A stretch of DNA of 64,000 nucleotides from Bacteroidota bacterium (GTDB lineage: Bacteria; Bacteroidota; Bacteroidia; Sphingobacteriales; Sphingobacteriaceae): positions 310,001 through 374,000 of the forward strand of contig JAEXHI010000024.1 of the NCBI GenBank assembly GCA_023450085.1. The letters are read 5' to 3'. Below the pieces are notes generated by a model. That model saw only the letters and a program-made list of their open reading frames with translations, was not told the origin of the DNA and did not search any database. The position numbers and the translations under genes were made by a program. Positions 25,153-34,354 of this stretch are shown piece by piece. Position 1 is the first letter of the stretch; every line of letters starts with the position of its first letter.

Positions 25153-26017
25153 CAGCCAAGTAATTGCAAAAATGCCCAACGCAGGATTGGGCAATATTTT
25201 ATTTGTATGGGCAAGGGCATTAATTTTCTCAAAACAACATCAACTACCTTTAACAGTATTAGGCTTAAATGGCATTCACTTAGGTCCTTTTTTAAGGAAA
25301 GAAAAAGTCAAAAGGTTCTATTTTGGCCAATTCAAGTTCCCTAACATTAGTAGTTATATAGCGATCCCTGTAGCAAAACTATTTGTTAAAACGATTAAGG
25401 AACCTACAGTTATTGAAAACGATTCCAAAATCTATGTATTTGATCAAATACCCGACTGGGCGCATTTCTTTAAAGATCTAAAGCCGCATCGCCAATTAGT
25501 AATCAACGAATTTTACAATTTGCTTTCTAAAAAAAACCAATATCGGCTAGCACAGCTAAAAAATGAAGAATATATTGCTATTCATATCCGCATGGGAGAT
25601 TTTAAGCCTTTAGGTGAACATATAGATTTTAAAACTGTTGGAGCAACTCGCACACCATTTAAATATTTTATTGACATCATTGAAAAATTAAAACATAACG
25701 GTTTTGCTAACACGCCCATTAAAATATTTTCTGATGGCCATGAACATGAATTAACAGACATACTAACGATACCTAACGTTTCTTATACACCCCCAGAGCA
25801 GGATGTAATTGATCTTGTAAAAATTAGCAGAGCAAAATTAATTGTTACATCAGCTAGCAGCACATTTAGCGAGTGGGCAGGCTTCCTTTCTGATGTACCC
25901 ATTATCAGACACCCCGACCATATTCACAGCAAAATAAGAGATGAGGCAATTTTTTTTGAAGGTTCTATAAATGACTTTTTACTTTATGAAAAAAAAATTA
26001 CGGAAGACCATAACTAA
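25139..26017 (+). CDS. Glycosyltransferase family 11-like (alpha-1,2-fucosyltransferase-like) protein
   Basis: A 292-residue protein. Three separated motifs match the GT11 pattern: GLGNILFVWARALIFSKQ near residue 15 (like GGLGNQMFQYA), AIHIRMGDFKPLGE near residue 155 (like HxRRGDY, GDP-fucose phosphate-binding), and VTSASSTFSEWAGFL near residue 245 (like SNSSFSWWAA). The similarity is recognisable but remote, so the acceptor and donor may differ from fucose. It overlaps the next gene by 32 bp if that gene starts at 25986. Confidence 0.6.
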   Translation: MNIFNSQVIAKMPNAGLGNILFVWARALIFSKQHQLPLTVLGLNGIHLGPFLRKEKVKRFYFGQFKFPNISSYIAIPVAKLFVKTIKEPTVIENDSKIYVFDQIPDWAHFFKDLKPHRQLVINEFYNLLSKKNQYRLAQLKNEEYIAIHIRMGDFKPLGEHIDFKTVGATRTPFKYFIDIIEKLKHNGFANTPIKIFSDGHEHELTDILTIPNVSYTPPEQDVIDLVKISRAKLIVTSASSTFSEWAGFLSDVPIIRHPDHIHSKIRDEAIFFEGSINDFLLYEKKITEDHN

Positions 26018-26804
26018 ACTTCCCCACTATATTCGCAAAGACATTATTGAACCAATCGGTTCTTTCTTAAATGGCGTTATCCCCATTAAAGAAAAAAAAC
26101 AAAAGATAGAAGATTTAATATTAATAACAGGATCAAATAGCTCTCACTTTAAATCTAGTTTAAATTTTCTAAGAAGCGTTGGGCAGTTTGAAAACTTGGC
26201 AAGTACCTATTACTTCGATTTAGGATTAAAAGATGATGAAATTAACGTTCTAAAATCTACTTATCCCCAAGTAACAATTAAGAAATTTGATTACAATTTG
26301 TATCCAGAGTATTTCAACATTAATGTAAATGCTGGAGAATATGCTTGGAAACCAGTCATTATTAATCAAATCGCTAAAGAAAATCCTAAAAGCTTAATCA
26401 TGTGGATGGACGCGGGGAACTTAATCCACGCATCTCTTTTAAAAATAAGAATGCAATTAAAAAAAGTGGGCTTTTACAGCCCTTTTGCTCCTGGCTTATT
26501 GATCGAATGGTGCCATCCCGACTCCTATAAATATATATTTGGCGACAACAAAAATTTTTTATATCAATCTAATTTAATGGGGGGAGCCGTTGCTTTTAAT
26601 TTAGAACATAAAAATGCTCAATTATTATTAGATGATTGGGCCAATCTCGCACTCGTAAAAGAATGTTTCGCACCAGCTACTTCTAATAAAAGTAACCATC
26701 GTCAAGACCAATCTATTTTGACTTTACTTGTTTGCAAGTATAATTTTGTCAATAAAACGAGATCAACCCTAATTGGTTTTTCTGTTCACAACGATATAGA
26801 TTAA
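25986..26804 (+). CDS. Uncharacterised protein, possible GT-A-type glycosyltransferase
   Basis: About 272 residues from the ATG at 25986; an upstream ATG at 25971 only adds five codons and more overlap. No family is recognised with certainty. After a basic N terminus, LILITGSNSSHFKSSLNFLRS looks like a first Rossmann strand, STYYFDLGLKDDEI and IMWMDAGNLIHA resemble the donor-binding and metal-binding strands of GT-A enzymes (compare DUF1647 and GT8-like proteins), and NHRQDQSILTLLVCKY is similar to a conserved late motif of such families. Its place between glycosyltransferases supports transferase activity, but this is an inference. Confidence 0.55.
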   Translation: MKKKLRKTITKLPHYIRKDIIEPIGSFLNGVIPIKEKKQKIEDLILITGSNSSHFKSSLNFLRSVGQFENLASTYYFDLGLKDDEINVLKSTYPQVTIKKFDYNLYPEYFNINVNAGEYAWKPVIINQIAKENPKSLIMWMDAGNLIHASLLKIRMQLKKVGFYSPFAPGLLIEWCHPDSYKYIFGDNKNFLYQSNLMGGAVAFNLEHKNAQLLLDDWANLALVKECFAPATSNKSNHRQDQSILTLLVCKYNFVNKTRSTLIGFSVHNDID

Positions 26805-27839
26805 ATGAAAATATCAATATGTATTCCCCAGTACAATCGGATAGCATTTTTAAAAATTGCACTGGAAGAAATTGAGCAGCAGAATTATAGAGACATAGAA
26901 ATATGTATTGCTGATGATGCAAGTAGTGACAATACTCAACAAGAAATCGAGCAGTTAAAAACATCCTATAAATTTCCAATAAACTATCATCGTTTTGAAA
27001 CCAATCAGGGCTATGATAAAAATTTGAGAAAGTCAATGGAATTAGCTTCTGGAGACTATTGCTTTATTTTAGGAAACGACGATTCTCTAAGTGACAATGC
27101 TGCTATTTCACGCTTAGTTGATTTTTTAAAAATCAATAACCTACCAGATGTTGGATTTTGCAATAGTAGCGATTATATCAACACGAACGATGTACAAATA
27201 AGGGCAAAAAGTACTCAAGTGATAGGAACTGGAACTGAAGTTGCGCTTAAATACTACTCCAGTTTTAGCTTTGTAGCGGGTTTAATATTCAAAAAAGATG
27301 TATTTAACTTATACAATACCGACGCTTACGACGGAAGTATTTACGTGCAAATTTTTTTAGCGACAGCAATCATTACCAATGGAGGAAGCTTGTTCACTTT
27401 CGCCGAAGCTTTAGTTAGAAAAGATATACGCGTTAATGAGGCATTAGCAAATTCATACAGAGACACACTCCCTAGAAAATGGAGAGATTTTAAAGCCTTA
27501 GATGCTGGTTTGCCGAGTTACAGTAAAGTTGCTTTTGAAGGGATTAGCCAATCAGATACAAAGAAACCAGAGATTGCTTATAAAATCATGAAACGGATAT
27601 ATTTGTTTACTTACCCCTTTTGGCTAATAGACTATCGTCAAAACAAAGCTTTTGTAGCCAGTACAGGCTTGGCAAATGGGCTAAAGCCGTCCAAATTTAT
27701 TTTTTATAAAAAGTTAACTTTTGGTAACAGAATTAAAATCAACATGCTATATGGACTAAGTAGCCTTGCAGGTCTATTAACTCCCATCTGGATTTTCACC
27801 AAACTAAAAAACAATCTTTACAGCATTGCAAAAAGTTAA
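26805..27839 (+). CDS. Family-2 glycosyltransferase
   Basis: A 344-residue GT-A protein that begins the base after the preceding stop. ISICIPQYNRIAFLKIAL, CIADDASSDNTQQEIE and the metal site ILGNDDSLSDNAA are clear. It is longer than its neighbours at the C terminus, with a hydrophobic last 40 residues (INMLYGLSSLAGLLTPIWIF) that could sit on or in the membrane. It overlaps the next gene by 14 bp. Confidence 0.84.
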   Translation: MKISICIPQYNRIAFLKIALEEIEQQNYRDIEICIADDASSDNTQQEIEQLKTSYKFPINYHRFETNQGYDKNLRKSMELASGDYCFILGNDDSLSDNAAISRLVDFLKINNLPDVGFCNSSDYINTNDVQIRAKSTQVIGTGTEVALKYYSSFSFVAGLIFKKDVFNLYNTDAYDGSIYVQIFLATAIITNGGSLFTFAEALVRKDIRVNEALANSYRDTLPRKWRDFKALDAGLPSYSKVAFEGISQSDTKKPEIAYKIMKRIYLFTYPFWLIDYRQNKAFVASTGLANGLKPSKFIFYKKLTFGNRIKINMLYGLSSLAGLLTPIWIFTKLKNNLYSIAKS

Positions 27840-28962
27840 GAAAAACGTAATTCTTATTACGATTTATGATCAGCCAGATAAATTTCCTCCTACGCTGAAT
27901 GCAATACAAGAACTGGTGAAATTAGGTGAAAAAGTAATTGTTTTGTATAGAAAAGATGCTAAAAAAACGCCAACCGAAAAAAAAACAGATCACATAGAAA
28001 TAGGCATAGTTGATAAGAATACCCTTTATGCTGCATCTTGGCGTAAGCTATTATTTTTTTTACGTTTCAGCTTAAATTTATGGTACTATAACATCAAATA
28101 TAGGCCTAGTCTTAATTTAACATACGATAGCTATTCATTTGGAGCATTCATTTTGATTAGACGATTCATCCGCCATACAAAACTATGGTACCACAATCAC
28201 GATGTTACAGATTTAAATTATGTGAATAAAAAATCATTAACTTATTGGTGTTGGAAAATAGAACAGAAACATCTTATCAAAGCCTCTATTTTCTCTTTGC
28301 CAGATTTATCTAGAAGTAAGTTCTTCAAATATCAAAATGTTCCAGCTTTTTTGCCTAATTATCCAAACCTAGCTTTTAATCCTAATCCAGTTCATTCCTC
28401 TCAGCAAAATTTAAAAGGTAACCTGAAAATTATTTACCAAGGTAAAATATCTCTAGGCCATGGAATTTTGGAATTAGTTACATACCTAAAACAAACCAAA
28501 CATTCAATAACCCTAGACTTAATTGGTGATTATGATCAAACGTTTAAAAAGGACTTAAAAGCATTCGTAGACAAAAATAAACTAACAGATAAAGTTTTTT
28601 TTCATGAAGCCAAACCCTATAATGATCTAATAAGGTTTGCAAAAAATTTTGACCTAGGTATTGGCATTTTACAACCAGTAAATGCGGCTTATAGTACAGC
28701 TGCAAGTGCTTCAAATAAAATTTACGAATATGCTGCTTTAGGCATGCCCGTTATACTTTTTGACAACGAACATTATAGAAATGCATTGAAAAAATTCAGT
28801 TGGGCTAAATTTTCCGATTTATCCACTGAATCTTTTGATACGATCTTTACTGACCTATTGAATAACCACCAATATTATTCGGAACAGGCGTATAATGACT
28901 ATCGCAATCACTTGTATTTTGAAAAACACTTTTCGCCCCTCTACCAAAAAATAAGTCATTGA
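27826..28962 (+). CDS. Family-4-like glycosyltransferase (TTG start)
   Basis: A 378-residue GT-B protein starting with TTG at 27826 (MQKVKKNVILITIYDQPDKF). The donor half has LKIIYQGKISLGHGILELV, LDLIGDYDQ, VFFHEAKPYNDLIRFA and SASNKIYEYAALGMPVIL, the last being the usual E-containing donor-binding helix of GT4-like enzymes. The acceptor half contains WYHNHDVTDLNY. It overlaps the polymerase gene by 4 bp (TTGA). The specificity is unknown. Confidence 0.8.
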   Translation: MQKVKKNVILITIYDQPDKFPPTLNAIQELVKLGEKVIVLYRKDAKKTPTEKKTDHIEIGIVDKNTLYAASWRKLLFFLRFSLNLWYYNIKYRPSLNLTYDSYSFGAFILIRRFIRHTKLWYHNHDVTDLNYVNKKSLTYWCWKIEQKHLIKASIFSLPDLSRSKFFKYQNVPAFLPNYPNLAFNPNPVHSSQQNLKGNLKIIYQGKISLGHGILELVTYLKQTKHSITLDLIGDYDQTFKKDLKAFVDKNKLTDKVFFHEAKPYNDLIRFAKNFDLGIGILQPVNAAYSTAASASNKIYEYAALGMPVILFDNEHYRNALKKFSWAKFSDLSTESFDTIFTDLLNNHQYYSEQAYNDYRNHLYFEKHFSPLYQKISH

Positions 28963-30335
28963 AATATTTTTTATTATTTATTCCACCCCTAGCCGCTTAT
29001 TTACTTAGCAATAACGCTGTTTTAAGTTTTTCTATTTCATGGGCATCTAGCTTAATTTATATTATTTTAAGTATTACTGGTAAAATAACGCCGCTTCCTT
29101 TGGATAAGAAATGGAGTGAGCAATTGTTTAGGCCATTTATTTTTTCTCAAATATTATTTTTTGGTTATAATTCAATTGCCAATATTTTCTTTTTTGCGGA
29201 TACTTTGGGATACTATTATTTTGAAAAAACAAATTTACCTGTAGATAGCGCCTTACTCCAAAAATTATCGGTTATCCAAAATTATAGTCTTATAGCACAT
29301 GCCGCATACTTATGTGGCTTGCTCCCAAATATCAAGCATTATGCTGCTAAAGCAAAGTATAGAATCAATCTAAAACAACATTCTTACTTGATTTATGCAA
29401 TAATTTTACTCGTATCTGCCTATTTATTGAAAAGTTCTCCTTTAGCTTTTTTAGCGTTCTATCTCAATAGTTTAGGATTATTTTTAGCTTTATTTTATTG
29501 TATTTATAGCCTTAAGAATAAAAAACACCTGCCACTTGCCATTGTATTTCTGGGCTATCTAATGCTAAACGCGCTATTATCTGGCATGAAAGAAAATATA
29601 ATCGTCATTATAATTTTCCTGATGACGAACTTATATACGCTTTATAGATGGAGACCAATTATCATTTTGTCTCCCATCATTCTCATTTTCTTTTACTACT
29701 ATCCATCTATAAACGGAACTTACCGTAAATTAACATGGGATGAAGGAGTGGATAACTATGATGCGGCGTCAGAAGTTCTTAAAGAGGATTATGTAAAAAA
29801 TCTAAGCATCGCAGAAAATAATTGGGACTTTTTAACTACAAGACTCTCTGAAGTTTCGATGGCAGTGTCATATTTTGATTATGTTCCTGAAAAAAGAGAC
29901 TATTATGGACTTGATATTGTTTATGATGGACTAAAGTTATTAGCTCCTAGGATACTATTCCCAGATAAAGGCTCGCCCGATATTTCCGCAATGAAAAGAG
30001 CTACTGATGCAGGTGCCATTTCTTTAAATGAAAAAGATTACACCTCTGCTAAACCGCAAACGCTTCCAGATGCTTATATGTCAGGTGGATTATTTGGCGT
30101 TATTATTACATTTCTCCTCTTTGGCTGGCTTACCACAAAAATTTCTTTATGGTGCGAAAATCTATTCGGTGGTTATGAGTTTGGTTCAATATTAATTTTC
30201 CAGTCCTTTTTTAGTTTATTTAGCAAAGGTGGATGTTTCGAAAATTTAATAGGCGGGCTATTTTGGTCGCTAATCTTAATAGTGATATTACATCTATTCC
30301 TAGTCAAACAGAAAATATTAATCCGAAAAAAATAA
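28959..30335 (+). CDS. Wzy-like oligosaccharide repeat-unit polymerase (TTG start)
   Basis: A 458-residue polytopic membrane protein with about ten to twelve hydrophobic segments and one large loop (roughly residues 250-370, WDEGVDNYDAASEVLKEDY to KPQTLPDAYMSGG). The loop's RILFPDKGSPDISAM and the PDAYMSGGLFGV motif before the last helices fit O-antigen polymerase (Wzy) relatives, which join undecaprenyl-linked repeat units in the periplasm. It is the last gene of the polysaccharide locus, begins with TTG, and has strong A+T bias. It could instead be an O-antigen ligase-like protein; polymerase is the better fit. Confidence 0.72.
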   Translation: MKYFLLFIPPLAAYLLSNNAVLSFSISWASSLIYIILSITGKITPLPLDKKWSEQLFRPFIFSQILFFGYNSIANIFFFADTLGYYYFEKTNLPVDSALLQKLSVIQNYSLIAHAAYLCGLLPNIKHYAAKAKYRINLKQHSYLIYAIILLVSAYLLKSSPLAFLAFYLNSLGLFLALFYCIYSLKNKKHLPLAIVFLGYLMLNALLSGMKENIIVIIIFLMTNLYTLYRWRPIIILSPIILIFFYYYPSINGTYRKLTWDEGVDNYDAASEVLKEDYVKNLSIAENNWDFLTTRLSEVSMAVSYFDYVPEKRDYYGLDIVYDGLKLLAPRILFPDKGSPDISAMKRATDAGAISLNEKDYTSAKPQTLPDAYMSGGLFGVIITFLLFGWLTTKISLWCENLFGGYEFGSILIFQSFFSLFSKGGCFENLIGGLFWSLILIVILHLFLVKQKILIRKK

Positions 30336-30362
30336 GAACAAATTTTGTGCAAACTTTTGTTC
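30336..30362 (+). other. Hairpin at the end of the polysaccharide locus
   Basis: A perfect 7-bp inverted repeat GAACAAA (30336-30342) / TTTGTTC (30356-30362) starts directly after the Wzy-like gene's stop. No T-run follows, so it is not a clear intrinsic terminator; it may stabilise the 3' end or mark a Rho-type end. Confidence 0.35.
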
Positions 30363-30404
30363 GTCAATAAGTGTCCATTATTTAATAAATATAAAATAAT
30401 ATTT

Positions 30405-30428
30405 TTTTGAACTTTTTAACGTTCAAAA
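30405..30428 (+). promoter_or_regulatory. Perfect inverted repeat upstream of the oligopeptidase gene
   Basis: TTTTGAAC (30405-30412) and GTTCAAAA (30421-30428) form a perfect 8-8-8 inverted repeat 18 bp before the start codon. The first arm contains the TTTG of a possible -33 element, and AACATTTG (30433-30440) resembles a -7 element. An operator over the promoter is a reasonable guess; the regulator is unknown. Confidence 0.35.
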
Positions 30429-30446
30429 CATACAACATTTGATACC

Positions 30447-32156
30447 ATGAACACAATCATTAAAAAACAAAGAACATATATCCCACAAAACCTCGAAATT
30501 AAATGGGAAAACCTATCTCCTATTTTTGAGGAACTACAAAATCGAAGCATTGATAGTCAAACGGAACTCGAGCAGTGGCTTCGCGACAAAAGTGAGCTTG
30601 AAGCAGCTTTAGAAGAAGATTTTGCTTGGCGCTACATCAAAATGAGCTGCGATACTGCTAATGAGCAATTGGTAAAAGACTTTCAATACTTCGCAACTGA
30701 TATTGAACCTAAAATAGCACCAATAGCAAACGAGCTAAACAAGAAACTAGTAGAAAGTCCTTTCGTGGAAGAGCTAGATCAACAAAAATACTTTGTTTAC
30801 CTACGTGGTGTACGTAAAGCTTTAGAGCTGTTTAGAGAGGAAAACATTCCGTTATTTACAGAGTTACAGGTAAAACAGCAACAATACCAAGGTGTTACTG
30901 GGGCAATGAGTGTTACCATTAACGACCAAGAATATACTTTGGAACAAGCTGGTAATTTCCTAAAGGATACCGACAGGAACGTTCGTCAAAACGCTTGGGA
31001 AACCATTCAGCAAAGAAGATTGGTAGATAAAGACCAATTGAATATCCTTTTTGATGAATTGGTAAAACTACGCCATCAAGTGGCCTTAAATGCTGGTTTC
31101 GAAAACTACCGCGACTATATGTTTCAAGCCTTAGGCCGTTTTGACTATACACCAAAAGACTGTTATGATTTTGCAGAAGCCATCGAAAAAGAAATTGTTC
31201 CTATTTTAAGAGAACAGGCCGAAAAACGTAAAGAGGCATTAGCTTTAGAAGATTTACGCCCTTGGGATTTGGAGGTGAGCACTACTGGAAAACCAGCACT
31301 GAAACCTTTCCAAAATGGCGACGAACTCATTGACAAATCCATTGCTTGTTTTAACCAAATAGATACTTCATTAGGCGAAAAACTTTCCATCATGAAAGCA
31401 AACCAGCTATTTGACGTAGAAAGTAGAATGGGTAAAGCGCCTGGAGGATACAACTATCCCCTAGCAGAAACTGGCGCACCTTTCATTTTCATGAATTCTG
31501 CCAATTCTTTCCGTGATTTAACGACAATGGTACACGAAGGAGGTCACGCCATACATACATTTCTAACCGCTAATTTGGAGCTGAACGACTTTAAGCACTG
31601 TCCTTCTGAAGTGGCCGAATTGGCTTCAATGAGTATGGAGTTAATTTCTATGGACCAATGGTCGGTTTATTTTGACAGGGAAGAAGACCTCATTAGAGCA
31701 AAAAAAGAGCAATTAGTTGATGTGTTAAAAACCCTACCATGGGTAGCCGTAATTGACCAATTTCAACATTGGATTTACACCAATCCAGACCATAACGCCG
31801 CCGATCGCGAAGAAGCCTTCAAACAAATCTACAACAGATTTGGTGCTGGATTTGCCAATTGGGAAGGCTACGAAAAACAATTTGGCAATGTATGGCAAAA
31901 GCAATTGCACCTGTTCGAAGTACCTTTCTACTATATCGAATATGCCATTGCCCAATTGGGTGCTATAGCTGTTTGGAAAAATTATAAAGAAAATCCTGAA
32001 AAAGGCCTACAGCAATATCTAGATGCCTTGGCATTAGGTTATACCAAACCCATGAACGAGATTTATGAGACTGCTGGAATCAAATTTGATTTTAGTGCAT
32101 CCTATATCAATGAACTAGCAGCGTTTGTAAAAATCGAGTTAGAAAAACTAGGCTAA
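30447..32156 (+). CDS. M3-family oligoendopeptidase (PepF-like)
   Basis: This cytoplasmic zinc metallopeptidase of 569 residues degrades short peptides. The zinc site is MVHEGGHAIHTFL at about residues 362-374, followed by the glutamate-containing CPSEVAELASMSMELI that supplies the third ligand, both as in M3 peptidases. The first 200 residues are helical with the conserved DTDRNVRQNAWETIQQRR. The length and the C-terminal IEYAIAQLGAIAVWKNY fit the M3 oligoendopeptidase group of Bacteroidota. It has its own upstream region with a perfect inverted repeat and is followed by a terminator-like hairpin. Confidence 0.92.
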   Translation: MNTIIKKQRTYIPQNLEIKWENLSPIFEELQNRSIDSQTELEQWLRDKSELEAALEEDFAWRYIKMSCDTANEQLVKDFQYFATDIEPKIAPIANELNKKLVESPFVEELDQQKYFVYLRGVRKALELFREENIPLFTELQVKQQQYQGVTGAMSVTINDQEYTLEQAGNFLKDTDRNVRQNAWETIQQRRLVDKDQLNILFDELVKLRHQVALNAGFENYRDYMFQALGRFDYTPKDCYDFAEAIEKEIVPILREQAEKRKEALALEDLRPWDLEVSTTGKPALKPFQNGDELIDKSIACFNQIDTSLGEKLSIMKANQLFDVESRMGKAPGGYNYPLAETGAPFIFMNSANSFRDLTTMVHEGGHAIHTFLTANLELNDFKHCPSEVAELASMSMELISMDQWSVYFDREEDLIRAKKEQLVDVLKTLPWVAVIDQFQHWIYTNPDHNAADREEAFKQIYNRFGAGFANWEGYEKQFGNVWQKQLHLFEVPFYYIEYAIAQLGAIAVWKNYKENPEKGLQQYLDALALGYTKPMNEIYETAGIKFDFSASYINELAAFVKIELEKLG

Positions 32157-32184
32157 ACAATATCGTTTTAGCCAATCTATTTCG

Positions 32185-32222
32185 AAACAGGTTCGATAAA
32201 AAATCATTTTACGAACCTGTTT
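32185..32222 (+). terminator. Terminator-like hairpin after the oligopeptidase gene
   Basis: An 11-bp perfect stem AAACAGGTTCG (32185-32195) / CGAACCTGTTT (32212-32222) with a 16-nt loop lies 28 bp after the stop codon. The T-run is short (TTTT), so termination efficiency is uncertain. Confidence 0.55.
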
Positions 32223-32325
32223 TGATAAATATTCAAAGAAACATCAACTGAATTTCCTCTTCATTAAAAAGATACAATTTCGATTCTCGTTTCACTCTGA
32301 ATGAAAAGAAGTCTATTTATTTTTT

Positions 32326-32333
32326 TAAGTTTG
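32326..32333 (+). promoter_or_regulatory. Predicted -7 promoter element for the permease gene
   Basis: TAAGTTTG matches the Bacteroidota -7 consensus TAnnTTTG and lies 26 bp before the permease ATG. The -33 region shows no clear TTTG. Confidence 0.4.
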
Positions 32334-32359
32334 AAAGATTACCAACCAAACAATAGCGC

Positions 32360-34315
32360 ATGCTAAAAAACCTGTTCAGAAAAAAATCAGTTAGTAAAAT
32401 ATTGGCCGATGCCGCAAAAGGCTACGGCGACCATGAGGCTTCGTTACACAAAACACTAGGTGTAAGAGATCTTACCGCATTCGGAATTGCCGCCATTATC
32501 GGTGCTGGAATTTTTAGCACCATTGGTAAAGCAAGTGCTGATGGAGGTCCTGCAGTAATCTTTTTATTTATCTTTACTGCCGTTGCGTGTAGCTTTGCTG
32601 CTTTTGCCTATGCTGAATTTGCTTCAATGGTACCTGTTTCGGGTAGTGCATATACCTACTCATATGTTGCTTTCGGTGAATTGGTAGCATGGGTCATTGG
32701 CTGGTCGCTCATTATGGAGTATGCCATTGGCAATATTACGGTAGCCATTTCGTGGTCCGACTATTTTACGGGACTGCTCTCCTCCATTAAAATACCCACT
32801 CTGGGCATCAATGGTATTCATGTGCCTGACTGGGCCAGTATGGACTACCTAAGTGCCTACAATGGACACAAACATGCAGAAGCCTTGCTTAATGCCGGCA
32901 AAAGCATGGCCAATATAGACGAAGCCACTCGAGTTGCTGCTAATGCCTGGAACACTGCACCGCAAATTGGTGATTTTCACCTCGTAGCCGACATTCCTGC
33001 ACTAGGCATTATCATTTTCATTACTTGGTTGGTATACCGAGGAATGAAAGAATCTAGAAACGCCAGCAATGCGATGGTAATTGTTAAGCTTGCCGTAATT
33101 TTATTGGTACTTGCAGTTGGTATTTTTTATGTGGATACCGAAAACTGGAACCCTTTTGCCCCTAATGGTATTTCGGGCGTACTTAAAGGAGTATCGGCAG
33201 TATTTTTTGCCTATATCGGATTTGATGCCATATCTACGACTGCCGAAGAATGTAAAAATCCGCAACGTGACCTTCCTAGAGGGATGATGTGGGCCATTGT
33301 AATTTGTACCATCCTATACATTGCCATTGCTTTGGTTTTAACAGGAATTGTGAAATACAATACACTAGCCGTTGGCGATCCTTTGGCATACGTTTTTGAT
33401 CAAATAGATTTAAAACTCATGAGTGGCATTATTGCCGTAAGCGCAGTGTTTGCCATGGCATCGGTACTATTGGTTTTCCAAATGGGACAACCTCGTATTT
33501 GGATGAGCATGAGCCGTGATGGGTTATTGCCAAAATCATTTTCTAAAATCCACCCTAAGTATAAAACACCTTCTTTCTCTACTATCGTAGTTGGTTTTGT
33601 AGTAGCTATTCCTTCGTTATTCATGAACCTTACCACCGTAACAGATTTGTGTTCCATTGGAACTCTGTTTGCTTTTGTCCTAGTATGTGCTGGAGTATTG
33701 GTGCTTCAAAACAGGCCTGATGTACAACGTGGAAAATTCAAAATTCCTTATGTGAATGCAAAGTTTGTAATTCCTGTACTTTTTGTAGGGGCAATTATTT
33801 TAGCTTTTACCGAATTTAATAAGGAAGCAATGGGCTTTATTTCAAACACCCCTAAAGTGGTAAATCCAGTATCCTTTGTAACCTCTTTAAACAGTGAAGA
33901 GCTAAGCACCATTAAACAAGAAATCAGTGCTAGCCCTGTAGTATTACAAGGTAAACAAATTGATGCCGAAGCCTATTTAAGCAATCTTAATTCCGAACAA
34001 TACGAGAGTTTCTTGAGTAAGTCGTCGGTAGATTATCATAAGAAATACGAAAGTGGTTGGCATTTATTCAAACACAAAATTCCAATGTGGATTTTCTTGG
34101 TGATTTGTTTGGTGATCACCTATTTGTCCATTGCCAAAAACTTATCACTTATCCCTGTATTAGGCTTGATCTCTTGCTTATACATGATGTGTGAATTAGA
34201 ATTAAGTAACTGGATTGGTTTTGGAATATGGTTGGTAGTAGGATTGGTTATTTACTTCCTTTATGGTTACAGAAATAGCAAGCTTGCTCAAGAACAAAGT
34301 AATCCACTAGCTTAA
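32360..34315 (+). CDS. APC-superfamily amino acid permease (cationic amino acid transporter type)
   Basis: A 651-residue inner-membrane transporter with at least twelve hydrophobic segments. The first helix FGIAAIIGAGIFSTIG is the APC substrate-binding signature, followed by PAVIFLFIFTAVACSFAAFAYAE (written in the frame as a continuous helix pair) and WSLIMEYAIGNITVAISWSDY. AYIGFDAISTTAEECKNPQRD is the conserved sixth-helix motif. The size, extra hydrophilic insert near residues 160-200 and the two additional C-terminal helices match the CAT-type subgroup. The substrate (amino acid-proton symport) is an inference from family. It is probably monocistronic. Confidence 0.88.
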   Translation: MLKNLFRKKSVSKILADAAKGYGDHEASLHKTLGVRDLTAFGIAAIIGAGIFSTIGKASADGGPAVIFLFIFTAVACSFAAFAYAEFASMVPVSGSAYTYSYVAFGELVAWVIGWSLIMEYAIGNITVAISWSDYFTGLLSSIKIPTLGINGIHVPDWASMDYLSAYNGHKHAEALLNAGKSMANIDEATRVAANAWNTAPQIGDFHLVADIPALGIIIFITWLVYRGMKESRNASNAMVIVKLAVILLVLAVGIFYVDTENWNPFAPNGISGVLKGVSAVFFAYIGFDAISTTAEECKNPQRDLPRGMMWAIVICTILYIAIALVLTGIVKYNTLAVGDPLAYVFDQIDLKLMSGIIAVSAVFAMASVLLVFQMGQPRIWMSMSRDGLLPKSFSKIHPKYKTPSFSTIVVGFVVAIPSLFMNLTTVTDLCSIGTLFAFVLVCAGVLVLQNRPDVQRGKFKIPYVNAKFVIPVLFVGAIILAFTEFNKEAMGFISNTPKVVNPVSFVTSLNSEELSTIKQEISASPVVLQGKQIDAEAYLSNLNSEQYESFLSKSSVDYHKKYESGWHLFKHKIPMWIFLVICLVITYLSIAKNLSLIPVLGLISCLYMMCELELSNWIGFGIWLVVGLVIYFLYGYRNSKLAQEQSNPLA

Positions 34316-34354
34316 AACGATACGAGGAAAATTACCGCTTCCTAGTCAGAAAAA

